From assembly GCA_036874045.1 (NCBI GenBank), contig CM072335.1:10684001-10748000 (forward strand): a DNA stretch of 64,000 nucleotides, read 5' to 3'. Positions within the stretch are counted from its first letter, which is position 1. Each line of letters opens with the position of its first letter. Positions 10,701 through 24,515 of the stretch are shown piece by piece. A program made the translations under genes and the position numbers. The notes beneath the pieces are model-generated. The model was not told the DNA's origin and ran no database searches. It saw only the letters and a list, made by a program, of their open reading frames with translations. The DNA comes from Cymodocea nodosa. Its lineage: Eukaryota > Streptophyta > Magnoliopsida > Alismatales > Cymodoceaceae.

Positions 10701-13201
10701 AACTCTAAAGTGAAATGTGTTTGGGCGAGAGTAGTACTAAGATGGGTGACCTCTTGGGAAGTCCTTGTGTTGCATTCTTTTTTGCATCATGGTAGGATGG
10801 TCTTTTTTTATATCAAAATGTCACTAAGAGACGACCCTATTATTGATAATGGCTTCCAAAATTAATGTCATATATTGAATGACATTATGATCAAAATGTG
10901 CCATTATAACGGTGGTTGATATCGAAAGGGTTGTATTCTCATAATAAAATTTTGTAACATATTAACTTACAACAATCAGAGTACCATAAAATGAGAAACG
11001 TTTAATATCCGTTGAGTCTTACTATTTTTTTAGGAGAGTTGTAATTATTGCAAATGAGTTGAAATAATTGGGTCTTTATTTATAAACTTTAAATAATCCA
11101 ATTCAACTTGTTTCTAGTGTGAACTATCATAGTTTTCGATGTTTCTGTAATGACAAATTTATAAATGTGTGTGTGACCATACCAACACAAAAGTACTGGA
11201 TCTCATCAAAACTCCAAAGTTAAATGGGTTTGGGCGAGAGTAGTACTAAGATGGGTGACCTCTTGGGAAGTCCTTTTGTTGTAGTTTTTTTTGCATCATG
11301 GTAGGATTGTCTTTTTGTATATCAAACTGTCACTAAGAGACGACCCTATTATTGATAATGGCTTCCAAAATTAATGTCATATATTGAATGACATCATGAT
11401 CAAAATGTTCATTTATAATGGTGGTTGATATCGAAAGGGTTGTATTCTACTACTAAGATTTAGTAACATCTTGACTTACAACAATCAGAGTAGCATGAAA
11501 TGAGAAACGTTTAGTATCTGTTGTGTCGTGCTATTTTTTTAAGAGTGTTGTAATCATTTCAAATGAGTTGAAATAATTGATCTTTATTTTCAAACTTTAA
11601 ATAATCCAATTTAACTTGTTTATATTGTGAATTACCATAGTTTTTGATCTTTAAGTAATGACAAATTCAAAAATATCGGTGCGATCATAACAACACAAAA
11701 GCACTGGATCTCATCAGAACTCCAAAGTTAATTGTGTTTGGGCGAGAGTAGTACTAAGATGGTTGACCTCTTGGGAATTCCTTGTGTTGCACACCTTTTT
11801 GAATCATGGTAGGATGGTCTTTTTGTAAATCAAAGTGTCACTAAGAGACAACCCTATTTTTGATAACGGTTTCCATAATTAATGTCATATATAGAATGAC
11901 ATCATCATGAAAATGTTCCATTCTAACGGTGTTTGATATCGAAAGGGTTGTATTCTTTTACCAAAATTTTGTAACATCTTAACGTACCACAATCAGCGTA
12001 CCATGAAATGAGAAACGTTTAATATCCGTGGTGTCGTGAAGTTTTTTTAAGGGAGTTTTAATTGTTGCAAATGAGTTGAAATAATTGGATCTTTTTTTAC
12101 AAACTTTAAATAATCCAATTCAACTAGTTTCTAGTGTGAATTATCATAGTATTCGATCTTTCTGTAATGACAAATTTATAATTGTGGGTGCGACCATACC
12201 AACACAAAAGCACTAGATCTCATCAGAACTCCAAAGTTAAATGTGTTTAGGCAAGAGTAGTACTAAGATGGTTGACCTCTTGGGAATTCCTTGCGTTGCT
12301 CTCCTTTTTGCGTCATGGTAGGATCATCTTTTTGTAAATCAAACTGTCACTAAGAGACGACCCTATTATTGATAACGGTTTCCAAAATTAATGTCATATA
12401 TTGAATGACATCATCATCAAAATGTGCCATTCTAACGTTGTTTGATATCGAAAGGGTTGTATTCTCTTACCATATTTTGTAACATCTTAATTTACCACAA
12501 TCAGCGTACCATGAATTGAGAAATGTTTCATAACTGTGGTGTCATGCCGTTTTTTTATGAGAGTTGTAATCGTTGCAAATGAGTTGAAATAATTGCATCT
12601 TTATTTAAAAACTTTAAATAATCTAATTCAACTACTTTCTAGTGTGAATTATCATAGTTTTCGATCTTTCTATAGTGACAAATTTATAAATGTGGGTGCG
12701 ACCATACCAACAGAAAAGTACTGGATCTCATCAGAACTCTAAAGTTAAATGTGTTTCAGCGAGAGTACTACTAAGACGGGTGACCTCTTGGGAAGTCTTC
12801 GTGTTGTACTCTTTTTTGCATCATGGTAGGATTGTCTTTTTTTATATCAAACTGTCACTAAGAGACAACCCTATTATTGATAATGGCTTCCAAAATGACG
12901 TCATATATTGAATGACATCATGATCAAAATGTGCCATTATAACGGTGGTTGATATCGAAAGGATTGTATTCTCTTACTAAAATTTTGTAACATCCTAACT
13001 TACAACAATCAGGGTACCATGAAATGTGAAACGTTTAATATCTGTTGTGTCGTGCTATTTTTTTAAGAGAGTTGTAATCATTGCAAATGAGTAGAAATAA
13101 TTGGATCTTTATTTACAAACTTTAAATAATCCAATTCAACTAGTCTCTATTATGAATTACCAATGTTTTCGATCTTTGAGTAACGACAAATACAAAAATG
13201 T

Positions 13202-13320
13202 GGGTGTGATCATACCAACACAAAAGTATTGGATCTCATTAGAACTTCAAAGTTAAATGTATTTGAGCGAGAGTAGTACTAAGATGGGTGACCTTTTGGG
13301 ATGTCCTCGTGTTGCACTCC
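13202..13320 (+). pseudogene. 5S rRNA-like pseudogene retaining a CpG-containing 3' end
   Basis: 119-bp 5S-like segment. It is one of the few copies that keep GTCCTCGTGTTGCACTCC, with CTCG where most have CTTG, as in the plant 5S consensus I recall. It has a near-identical partner at 17525-17643, part of a duplicated four-unit segment. Confidence 0.75.
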
Positions 13321-16300
13321 TTTTTCCATCATGGTAGGATGGTCTTTTTGTAAATCAAACTATCGCTAAGAGACGACCCTATTATTGATAACGGTTTCCA
13401 AAATTAATATCATATATTGAATGACATCATGATAAAAATGTGTCATTCTAACAGTATTTGATATCGAAAGGGTTGTATTCTCTTACCAAAATTTTGTAAT
13501 ATCATAACTTACAACAATCAACGTACCATGAAATGAGAAACGTTTAATATCCAAGGTGTCATGGTGTTTTTTTAAGAGAGTTGTAATCATGGAAAATGAG
13601 TTGAAATAATTGGATCTTTATTTAAAAACTTTAAATAATCCAATTCAACTAGTTTCTAGTGTGAATTACCTTAGTTTTCGATCATTCAGTAATGTCAACT
13701 TTAAAAATGTGGGTGCGATCCTACCAACACATAAGCATTGCGTCCCATCAGAACTCCAAAGTTAAAGGTGTTTAGGCGAGAGTAGTATTAAGATGTGTGA
13801 CTTCTTGGGAAGTCCTTTTGTTGCACTGCTTTTTGCATCATGGTAGGATGGTATTTTTGTAAATCAAACTGTTACTAAGAGACGACCCTACTACTGATAA
13901 TGGTTTTCAAAATTAATGTCATATATTGAATGACATCATAATCAAAATGTGTCATTATAACGGTGGTAGATATCGAAAGGGTTGTATTCTCTTACTAAAA
14001 TTTTGTAACATCTTAACTTACAACAATGACAGTACCATGAAGTGAGAAACGTTTAATATCCATTGTGTCGTGATGTTTTTTTAAGAGAGTTGTAATCCTT
14101 GCAAATGAGTTGAAATAATTGGATCTTTATTTACAAACTTTAAATAATCTAATTCAACTAATTTCTATTGTGAATTACCAAAGTTTTCGATCTTTCAATA
14201 ATGACAAATTTAAAAATGTTGGTGCGATCATCCCAACACAAAAGCACTAGATTTCATAAGAACTCCAAAGTTAAATGTGTTTAGACGAGAGTAGTACTAA
14301 GAAGGGTGACCTCTTGGGAAGTCCTTGTGCTGCACTCTTTTTTGCATCATGGTAGGGTGGTCTTTTTGTAAATCAAATTGTCAATAAGAGACAACCCTGT
14401 TATTGATAACGGTTTCCAAAATTAATGTCTTATATTGAATGACATCTTGATCAAAATGTGTCATTCTAACGGTGTTTGATATTGAAAGGGTTGTATTCTC
14501 TTACCAAAATTTTGTAACATCTTAACTTACAACAATCAGCGTATCATGAAAGGAGAAACGTTTAATATCTGTGGTATCCTACTATTTTTTTAAGAGAGTT
14601 ATAATCATTGCAAATGAGTTGAAATAACTGCATCTTTATTTACAAACTTTAAACAATCCAATTTAACTTGTTTCTAGTGTGAATTACATTAGTTTTCGAC
14701 CTTTCAGTAATGACAAATTCAAGAATGTCGGTGCGATCATACCAACACAAAAGCACAACACCCCATCAAAACTCCAAAGTTAAATGTGTTTGGGCGAGAG
14801 TAGAACTAAGATGGATGACCTCTTGGGAAGTCCTTGTGTTGCACTCCTTTTTGCAACTTGGTTGGATGGTCTTTTTGTAAATGAAACTGTCACTAAGGGA
14901 CGGCCTTATCATTGATAACGGTTTCCAAAATTAATGTCATATATTGAATGACATCATGATCAAAAGGTGCCATTCTAATGGTGTTTGATATCGAAAGGGT
15001 TGTATTCTCTTACTAAAATTTTGTAACATCTTAACTTACAACAATCAGAGTACCATGAAATGAGAAACGTTTAATATCCGTTGTGTCTTGCTGTCTTTTT
15101 CAAAGAGTCGTAATCATTGCAAATGGGTTGAAATAATTGGATATTTATTTACAAACTTTAAATAATCCAATTCAACTAGTTTCTAGTGTGAATTATCATA
15201 GTATTCGATCTTTCTGTAATGACAAATATATAATTGTGGGTGTGACCATACTGACACAAAAGCACTCGATCTCATCAGTACTCCAAAGTTAAATGTGTTT
15301 GGGCGAGAGTAGTACTACGATGGTTGACCTCTTGGGAATTCCTTGTGTTGCACTCCTTTCTGCATCATGGTAGGATGGTCTTTTTGTAAATCAAACTGTC
15401 ACTAAGAAACGACCCTATTATTGATAACGGGTTCCAAAATTAATGTCATATATTGAATGACATCATCATCAAAATGTGCCATTCTAATGGTGTTTGATAT
15501 CGAAAGGGTTGTATTCTCTTACCAATATTTTGTAACATCTTAATTTACCACAATCAGCGTACCATGAAATGAGAAACATTTCATAACCGTGGTGTTGTGC
15601 CATTTTTTTATGAGAGTTGTAATCGTTGCAAATAAGTTCAAATAATTTGATCTTTATTTACAAACTTTAAATAATCCAATTCAACTAGTTTCTAGTGTGA
15701 ATTATCATAGTTTTCAATCTTTCTGTAATGACAAATTTATAAATGTTGATATCGAATGGGTTGTATTCTCTTACTAAATTTTTGTAACATCTTAACTTAC
15801 AACAATTAGAGTACCATGAAATGAGAAATGTTTAATATCTGTTGTGTCGTGCTGTTTTTTTCAGAGAGTTGTAATCATGGCAAATGAGTTGAAATAATTG
15901 GATCTATATTTACAAACTTTAAATAATCCAATTCAACTTTTTTCTATTGTGAATTACCAAAGTTTTCGATCTTTAAGTAATGACAAATTCAAAACTGTCG
16001 GTGCGATCATAACAACACAAAAGCACTAGATCTCCTCAAAACTCCAAATCTAAATGTGTTTGCGCGAGAGTAGCACTAAGATAGTTGACCTCTTGGGAAT
16101 TCCTTGTGTTGCAGTCCTTTTTACATCATGGTAGGATGGCTTTTTTGTAAATCAAACTATCACTAAGAGATGACCCTATTATTGATAACGGTTTCCAAAA
16201 TTAATGTCATATATTTAATGACATCATGATCAAAATGTGCCATTCTAACGGTGTTTGATATCGAAAGGGTTGTATTCTCTTACCAAAATTTTGTAACATT

Positions 16301-19300
16301 TTAACTTACCACAATCAGCGTACCATGAAATGAGAAACGTTTAATATCCGTGGTGTCGTGCTGTTTTTTTAAGGGAGTTTTATTCGTTGCAGATGAGTTG
16401 AAATAATTACATCCTTTTTTACAAACTTTAAATAATCTAATTCAACAAGTTTCTAGTGTGAATTATCATAGTTTCAATCTTTCTATAATGACAAATTTAA
16501 ATTTTTTGTTGAGACCATACCAAAACAAAAGCACTGGATCTCATCAAAACTCCAAAGTTAATTATGTCTAGGCGAGAGTAGTACTATAATGGGTGACCTC
16601 TTGGGAAGTTCTTATGTTGCACTACTTTTTGCATCAAGGTAGTATGGTCTTTTTGTAAATCAAACTGTCACTTAAAGAGGACCCTATTATTGATAATGGT
16701 TTCCAAAATTAATGTCATATATTGTATGACATCATGATCAAAATATGCCATTATAACGGTGGTTGATGTTGAAAGGGTTGTATTCTCTTACTAAAATTTT
16801 GTAACATCTTAACTTACAACAATTAGAGTACCATGAAATGAGAAACATTTAATTTCCGTTGTGTCGTGCTGTTTTTTTAAGAGAGTTGTAATCATTGCAA
16901 ATGAGTTGAAATAATTGGATCTTTATTTACAAACTTTAAATAATCCAATTCAACTAGTTTCTATTGTGAATTGCCAAAGTTTTCGATCTTTTAGTAATGA
17001 CAAAAATAAAAATTTGTGTGCGACCATACCAACACAAAAGCACTGAAGCTCATGAGAACTCTAAAGATAAATGTGTTTGGGCGAGAGTAGTACTAAGATG
17101 GGTGACCTCTTGGGAAGTCCTTGTATTGCACTCCTTTTTAAATCATGGTTGGATGGTCTTTTTGTAAATCAAACTGTCAATGAGAGACGACCCTATTATT
17201 GATAATGGTTTCCAAAATTAATGTCATATATTGAATGACATCATGATCAAAATGTGCCATTATAACGGTTGTTGATATCGAAAGGGTTGTAATCTCCTAC
17301 AAAAATTTTGTATCATCTTAACTTACAACAATTAGACTACCATGAAATGAGAAACATTTAATATACGTTGTGTCGTGCTGTTTTTTTAAGAGAGTTGTAA
17401 TCATTGCAAATGTGATGAAATAATTGGATCTTTATTTACAAACTTTAAATAATCCAATTCAACTAGTTTCTATTATGAATTACCAATGTTTTCGTTCTTT
17501 CATTAACGACAAATACAAAAATGTGGGTGCGATCATACCAACACAAAAGTATTGGATCTCATTAGAACTTCAAAGTTATATGTATTTGAGCGAGAGTAGT
17601 ACTAAGATGGGTGACCTTTTGGGATGTCCTCGTGTTGCACTCCTTTTTGCATCATGGTAGGATGGTCTTTTTGTAAATCAAACTATCGCTAAGAGACGAC
17701 CCTATTATTGATAACGGTTTCCAAAATTAATATCATATATTGAATGACATCATGATCAAAATGTGTCATTCTAATGGTATTTAATATCGAAAGGGTTGTA
17801 TTCTCTTACCAAAATTTTGTAATATCATAACTTACAACAATCAGTGTACCATGAAATGAGAAACGTTTAATATCCATGGTGTCGTGGTGTTTTTTTAAGA
17901 GAGTTGTAATCATGGCAAACGAGTTGAAATAATTGGATCTTTATTTAAAAACTTCAAATAATCGAATTCAACTAGTTTCTAGTGTGAATTACCATAGTTT
18001 TCGATCATTCAGTAATGACAACTTTAAGAATGTGGGTGCTATCCTACCAACACATAAGCATTGCATCTCATCATAACTCCAAAGTTAAAGGTGTTTAGGC
18101 GAGAGTAGTATTGAGATGGGTGACTTCTTGGGAAGTCCTTTTGTTGCATTGCTTTTTGCATCATGGTAGGATGGTATTTTTGTAAATCAAACTATTACTA
18201 AGAGACGACCCTACTGCTGATAATGGTTTTCAAAATTAATGTCATATATTGAATGACGTCATAATCAAAATGTGTCATTATAACGGTGGTGGATATCGAA
18301 AGGGTTGTATTCTCTTACTAAAATTTTGTAACATCTTAACTTACAACAATGACAGTACCATGAAGTGAGAAACGTTTAATATCCATTGTGTCGTGATGTT
18401 TTTTTAAGAGAGTTGTAATCATTGCAAATGAGTTGAAAAAATTGGATCTTTATTTACAAACTTTAAATAATCCAATTCAACTAGTTTCTATTGTGAATTA
18501 CCAAAGTTTTCGATCTTTCAATAATGACAAATTTAAAAGTGTTGGTGTGATCATCCCAACACAAAAGCACTGGATTTCATCAAAACTCCAAAGTTAAATG
18601 TGTTTAGGCGAGAGTAGTACTAAGAAGGGTGACTTCTTGGGAAGTCCTTATGCTGCACTCTTTTTTGCATCATGGTAGGATGGTCTTTTTGTAAATCAAA
18701 TTGTTAATAAGAGACGACCCTATTATTGATAACGGTTTCCAAAATTAATGTCATATATTGTATGACATCTTGATCAAAATGTGTCATTCTAACGGTGGTT
18801 GATATCGAAAGGGTTGTATTCTCTTACCAAAATTTTGTAACATCTTAACTTACAACAATCAGTGTATCATGAAAGGAGAAACGTTTAATATCCGTGGTAT
18901 CGTGTTGTTTTTCTAAGAGAGTTGTAATCATTGCAAATGAGTTGAAATAATTGCATCTTTATTTTCAAACTTTAAACAATCCAATTCAACTAGTTTCTAG
19001 TGTGAATTACATTAGTTTTCGACCTTTCATAAATGACAAATTTAAGAATGTCAGTGCGATCATACCAACACAAAAGCACAACATCCCATCAGAACTCTAA
19101 AGTTAAATGTGTTTGGGCGAGAGTAGAACTAAGATGCATGACCTCTTGGGAAGTCCTTGTGTTGCACTCCTTTTTGCATCTTGGTAGGATGGTCTTTTTA
19201 TAAATCAAACTGTCACTAACGGACAGCCCTATCATTGATAACGGTTTCCAAAATTAATGTCATATATTGAATGACATCATGATCAAAAGGTGCCATTCTA

Positions 19301-22300
19301 ATGGTGTTTGATATCGAAAGGGTTGTATTCTCTTACTAAAATTTTTTAAGATCTTAACTTACAACAATCAGAATACCATGAAATGAGAAACCTTTAATAT
19401 CCGTTGTGTCGTAATGTTTTTCAAAGATAGTTGTAATTATTGCAAATGAGTTGAAATAATTGCATCTTTATTTAAAATCTTTAAATAATCCAATTCAACT
19501 AGTTTCTTGTGTGAATTACCATAGTTTTCGATCATTTAGTAATTACAAATTTAAGAATGTGGGTGCGATCCTACCAACTAAAAAGCACTACATCCCATCA
19601 GAACTCCAAAGTTAAATGTGTTTGGTCGAGAGTAGAACTAAGATGGATGACCTCTTGGGAAGTCCTTGTTTTGCACTCCTTTTTGCATCATGGTAAGATG
19701 GTCTATTTGTAAATCAAATTGTCACTAAGAGTCGACCCTATTATTGATAATGGTTTCCAAAATTAATGTCATATATTGAATGACATCATGATCAAAATGT
19801 GCCATTCTAACGGTGTTTGATATCGAAAGGGTTTTATTCTCTTACCAAAATTTTGTAACATCTTAACTCACAAACATCAGAGTACCATGAAATGACAAAC
19901 GTTTAATATCTGTGGTGTCGTGCTGTTTTTTTAAGAGAGTTGTAATCATTGCAAATCAGTTGAAATAATTGGATCTTTATTTACAAACCTTAAATAATGC
20001 AATTCAATGAATTTCTAGTGTGAATTATCATAGCTTTCGATCTTTCTGTAATGACAAATTTAGAAATGTGGGTGCGACCATATCGAAACAAAAGCACTGG
20101 ATCTCATCAGAACTCCAAAGTTAATTGTGTTTGGGAGAGAGTAGTACTATTTTGGGTGACCTCTTGGGAAGTCCTTGTGTTGCGCTCCTTTTTGCATCAT
20201 GGTAGGATGGTCTTTTTGTAAATCAAACTGTCACTAAGAGACGACCCTATTATTGATAATGGTTTCCAAAATTAATGATATATATTAAATGACATCATGA
20301 TCAAAATGTGTCATTATAACGGTGGTTGATATTGAAAGGGTTGTATATGCTCTTAGTAAAATTTTGTAAAATCTTAACTTACAACAATCAGAGTACCATG
20401 AAATGAGAAACGTTTAATATCTGTTGTGCCGTGCTGTTTTTCAAAGACAATTGTAATCATTTCAAATGAGTTGAAATAATTGGATCTTTATTTACGAACT
20501 TTAAATAATCCAATTAAACTAGTTTCTAGTGTGAATTATCATAGTTTTCGATCTTTCTAAAATGACAAATTTAAAAATGTGGGTGGGACCATACCAACAC
20601 AAAAGCACTCGATCTCATGAGAACTCCAAAGATAAATGTTTTTGGGCGAGATTACTACAAAGATGGGTGACCTCTTGGGAAGTCATTGTGTTGCACTCCT
20701 TTTTGCAACATGGTAGGATAGGCTTTTTGTAAATCAAACTGTGACTAAGTGACGACCCTATTATTGATAATGGTTTCCAAAATTAATGTCATATATTGAA
20801 TGACATCGTGATCAAAATGTGCAATTATAACGGTGGTTGATATCGAAAGGGTTGTATTCTCTTACTAAAATTTTGGAACATCTTAATTTACAACAATCAC
20901 AGTACCATGAAATGAGAAACGTTTTATTTCCGTTGTGTCGTGCTGTTTTTTTAAGAGAGTTGTAATCATTGCAAATGAGTTGAAATAATTGGATCTTTAT
21001 TTACAAACTTTAAATAATCCAATTCAACTAGTTTCTATTGCAAATTACCAAAGTTTTCGATCTTTCAGTAATGACAAATACAAAAATGTGGGTGCGATTA
21101 TACCAACACGTAAGTTTTGGATCTCATCATAACTTCAAAGTTAAATGTGTTTGAGCAAGAGTAGTATTAAGATGGGTGACCTTTTGGGATGTCCTCGTGT
21201 CGCCCTCCTTTTTGCATCATGGTAGGATGGTCTTTTTGTAAATCAAACTATCACAAAGAGACGACCCTATTATCGATAACGGTTTCCAAAATTAATGTCA
21301 TATATTGAATGACATCATGATCAAAATGTGCCATTCTAATAGTGTTTGATATCGAAAGCGTTATATTCTCTCACCAAAATTTTGTAACATCTTAACTTAT
21401 AACAATTAGAGTACCTTGAAATGAGAAATGTTTAATATCCATGGTGTCGTGCTGTTTTTTTAAGAGAGTTGTAATCATTGCAAATGAGTTGAAATAATTT
21501 GATCTTTAGTTACAAACTTTAAATAATCCCATTCAACTAGTTTCTAGTGTGAATTAACATAGTTTTCGATCTTTCTATAATGACAAATTTAAAAATGTGG
21601 GTGCGACCATACCAACACAAAAGCATTGGATCTCATGAGAACTCCAAAGATAAATGTGTTTGGGCGAGAGTGGTACTAAGATGGGTGACCTCTTGGAAAG
21701 TCCTTGTGTTGCACTCCTTTTTGCATCATGGTAGGATGGACTTTTCGTAAATCAAACTATCACTAAGAGACGACCCTATTATTGATAATGGTTTCCAAAA
21801 TTAATGTCCTATATTGAATGACATCATGATCAAAATGTGTCATTATAATGGTGGTTGATATCGAAAGGGTTGTATTCTCTTACTAAAATTTTGTAACATC
21901 TTAACTTACAACAATCACAGTACCATGAAATGAGAAACGTTTAATTTCCGTTGTGTCGTGCTGTTTTTTTAAGAGAGTTGTAATCATTGCAAATGAGTTG
22001 AAATAATTGGATCTTCATTTACAAACTTTAAATAATCTAATTCAACAACTTTCTAGTGTGAATTATCATAGTTTTCTATCTTTCTATAATGATAAATTAA
22101 GTAATGTGTGTGTGACCATACCAACACAAAAGCATTGGATATCATTAGAACTTCATAGTTAAATGTTTTTTGGTGAGAGTAGTACTAAGATGGGTGACCT
22201 CTTGGGAAGTCCTTGTGTTGCACTCCTTTTTGCATCATGGTAGGATGGTCTTTTTGTAAATCAAACATTCACTAAGAGACGACCCTATTATTGATAATGG

Positions 22301-23121
22301 TTTCCAAAATTAATGTCAAATTTTGAATGACATCATGATCAAATTGTGCCATTCTAACAGTGTTTGATATCGAAAGCGTTGTATTCTCTCTCCAAAATTT
22401 TGTAACATCTTAACTTACAACAATCAACATACCATGAAATGAGAAAGGTTTAATGTCCGGGGTGTCGTGGTGTTTTTTTAAGAGAGTTGTAATCATTGCA
22501 AATGAGTTGAAATAATTGCATCTTTATTTACAAACTTTAAGTAATCCAATTCAACTAGTTTCTAGTGTGAATTAACTTAGTTTTCGACCTTTCAGTAACG
22601 ACAAATTTAAGAATGTGGGTGCGATCATACCAACACAAAGCACTACATCCCATCAGAACTCCAAAGTTAAATGTGTTTTGGCGAGTTTATAACTAAGATG
22701 GATGACCTCTTGGGAAGTCCTTGTGTTGCACTCTTTGCATCATGGTAGGATGGACTTTTTGTAAATCAAACTGTCACTAAGAGTCGACCTTATTATTGAT
22801 AACGGTTTGAAAAATTAATGTCCTATATTGAATGACATCAAGATCAAAATTTGCCATTCTAACGGTGTTTGATATCGAAATGGTTGTATTCTCTTATTAA
22901 AATTTTGTAACATCTTAACTTACAACAATCAGAATACCATGAAATGAGAAACCTTTAATATCCATTGTGTCGTGGTGTTTTTGAAAGACAGTTGTAATCA
23001 TTTCAAATGCGTTGAAATAATTGAATCGATATTTATAAACTTTAAATAATCCAATTCAACTAGTTTCTAGTGTGAATTACCATTGTTTTCGATCATTCAA
23101 TAATGACAAATTTAAGAATGT

Positions 23122-23240
23122 GGGTGCGATCATACCAACACATAAGCACTGGATACCATCAGAACTCCAAAGTTAAATTTGTTTGGGCGAGAGTAGTACT
23201 AAGATGGGTGAGCTCTTTGGTAGTCTTTGTGTTGCACTCC
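23122..23240 (+). pseudogene. 5S rRNA-like pseudogene in the unit hit by the Harbinger element
   Basis: Full-length 5S-like segment starting GGGTGCGATCATACC. The spacer of this unit is interrupted 49 bp further on by the PIF/Harbinger element and resumes at 29075. Confidence 0.8.
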
Positions 23241-23286
23241 TTTTTGCATCATGGTAGGATGGTCTTTTTGTAAATCAAACTGTCAC

Positions 23287-23289
23287 TAA
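23287..23289. repeat. Target site duplication TAA, left copy
   Basis: TAA of the satellite word CACTAAGAGACG, repeated at 29075-29077 at the other end of the inserted element. A 3-bp TAA/TTA duplication is the hallmark of PIF/Harbinger insertion. Confidence 0.85.
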
Positions 23290-23500
23290 GGGACTGTTAG
23301 TGCATGTTGGAAAGTCCAGACGGAAAGGAAATGGAAAGTTCAGAAGGAAAGGAAATAGAATGTCTAGAATGTCAGAATTTCCATAGGGGTTTAGTGCATC
23401 TATCGGAAAGTTCAGAAAGTTAGAATTCCTATGGGGTTTTAGTGCATGCCAGAATGTTTGGAAATTGAAAAAATAATGAAATAAATTCTAATACACTATT
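23290..23500 (+). repeat. Left terminal and subterminal repeats of the Harbinger element
   Basis: Terminal GGGACTGTTAGTGCATG, then TTTAGTGCAT near 23390 and 23440, interleaved with GGAAAGGAAATGGAAAGTTC-type words (23319-23358). Such repeats near transposon ends are typical transposase binding sites; that role is inferred. Confidence 0.6.
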
Positions 23501-24020
23501 TAAAATTGTGTAATTGATACATTAATTTGTAATTTTATATTTACACCTAAAAATAATATTAATTTATTTGATATTCAAATATAATTATGTACATTAAATA
23601 TTTTTAATTGTACATTAGTAAATATAGAATAATAATCATCAAAATGCAAAAGGTCCCTAAAAGATAAGCATACTTTTACCATTAAAAATCTACATCTTCA
23701 TTTTTTCTTTGTAAATTAAATTTTATTATTATTTTTATTATTAATTCTTAGATATATATGTCTAATATTATTCTCTCTTTTTCTTAAATTTTTTATATTA
23801 TTTTAATTATTACATTATATTTTATGTGTATTTATAATTTTTAAAAAAATAATATAAAGATGTTATATCATTATTAATCCATTTTTTACCATTATTATTT
23901 TAATATATATGTATGTATATTTACTTAATTTGGCAAAAGCGAGAATGTCTTTGTTGAGTAGAAGAATAAAATATTTACTGATATATTATTATTATTTACA
24001 TATTTACTTATTGGAAAATG
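23500..24020. other. AT-rich non-coding stretch in the Harbinger element
   Basis: Very AT-rich sequence with long A/T runs and TATATATG words. No ORF or motif recognised. Confidence 0.5.
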
Positions 24021-24515
24021 GTTGAACCGTAAATATATTGGTTCAACCGAAAGATTATAAACTATTAATATTTATTAATATTGAAAACGATTGAATCGAT
24101 GATCTTTCGGTTCAACCGATAATTTATGTTATATACATATATATATTAATCGGTTGAGTAGAGGGCTTTGCATATTTGTAATTTTTTATGATATTTTTGA
24201 ATTGGTTGAACCGAACATGTTCGGTTCAACCGATACTTTATATATATATAAATATATATATATATATGTATATATATTTGTATCGGTTGAACCGATCATG
24301 TTCGGTTCAACCGATACTTTTTATATATATAAATATATATATGTATATATATTTGCATCGGTTCAACCGATAATGTTCGGTTCAACCGATACTTTTTATA
24401 TATATAAATATATATATATATGTATATATATTTGCATCGGTTGAACCGATAATGTTCGGTTCAACCGATACTTTTTATATATATAAATATATATATATAT
24501 GTATATATATTTGTG
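24021..24515. repeat. Palindromic minisatellite (GGTTGAACCGA / GGTTCAACCGA with TATA arrays)
   Basis: Four near-identical ~75-80-bp units from about 24203 to 24513. Each has TCGGTTGAACCGA (or its complement form), a short spacer, then TCGGTTCAACCGATACTTT and a TATATA run. The two 13-mers are reverse complements, so every unit can fold into a hairpin. Diverged single copies lie at 24030-24050, 24090-24121 and 24150-24160. The transposase reading frame runs out into this repeat. Confidence 0.85.

Larger units (their letters stand above)
7438..23289 (+). repeat. 5S rDNA-derived satellite, block 1 (31 copies of a ~509-bp unit)
   Basis: Head-to-tail array with a period of about 506-510 bp, measured from repeats of CGTTTAATATCCG. 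Each unit has a ~119-bp 5S-like segment and a ~390-bp spacer. 5S-like starts: 7610, 8116, 8625, 9134, 9642, 10151, 10660, 11169, 11677, 12186, 12693, 13202, 13711, 14220, 14729, 15238, 15999, 16507, 17016, 17525, 18033, 18543, 19052, 19561, 20070, 20581, 21090, 21599, 22108, 22617, 23122. A unit near 15737-15750 has lost its 5S segment. Recognised by GGGTGCGATCATACCA, GTTAAATGTGTTTGGGCGAG, AGTAGTACTAAGATGGG and TGACCTCTTGGGAAGTCC. The short ORFs in it are not genes. No other gene seen. Confidence 0.93.

Noticed and set aside
12690..12911. Small ORFs in the satellite (also 17424, 33722, 34841, 58164, 60258, 61357, 63207)
   Set aside because: They recur because the same 5S/spacer phase is open by chance; they read through the 5S-like segment, vary between units and match no protein family.
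7438..23289. CRISPR-like regular repeats
   Set aside because: The unit is ~509 bp, the 'spacers' are themselves repeated, and the surroundings are plant transposons.
24154..24444. ORF of YIYIYI-type sequence on the + strand
   Set aside because: Translation of the TATA/GGTTCAACCGA minisatellite; low complexity.
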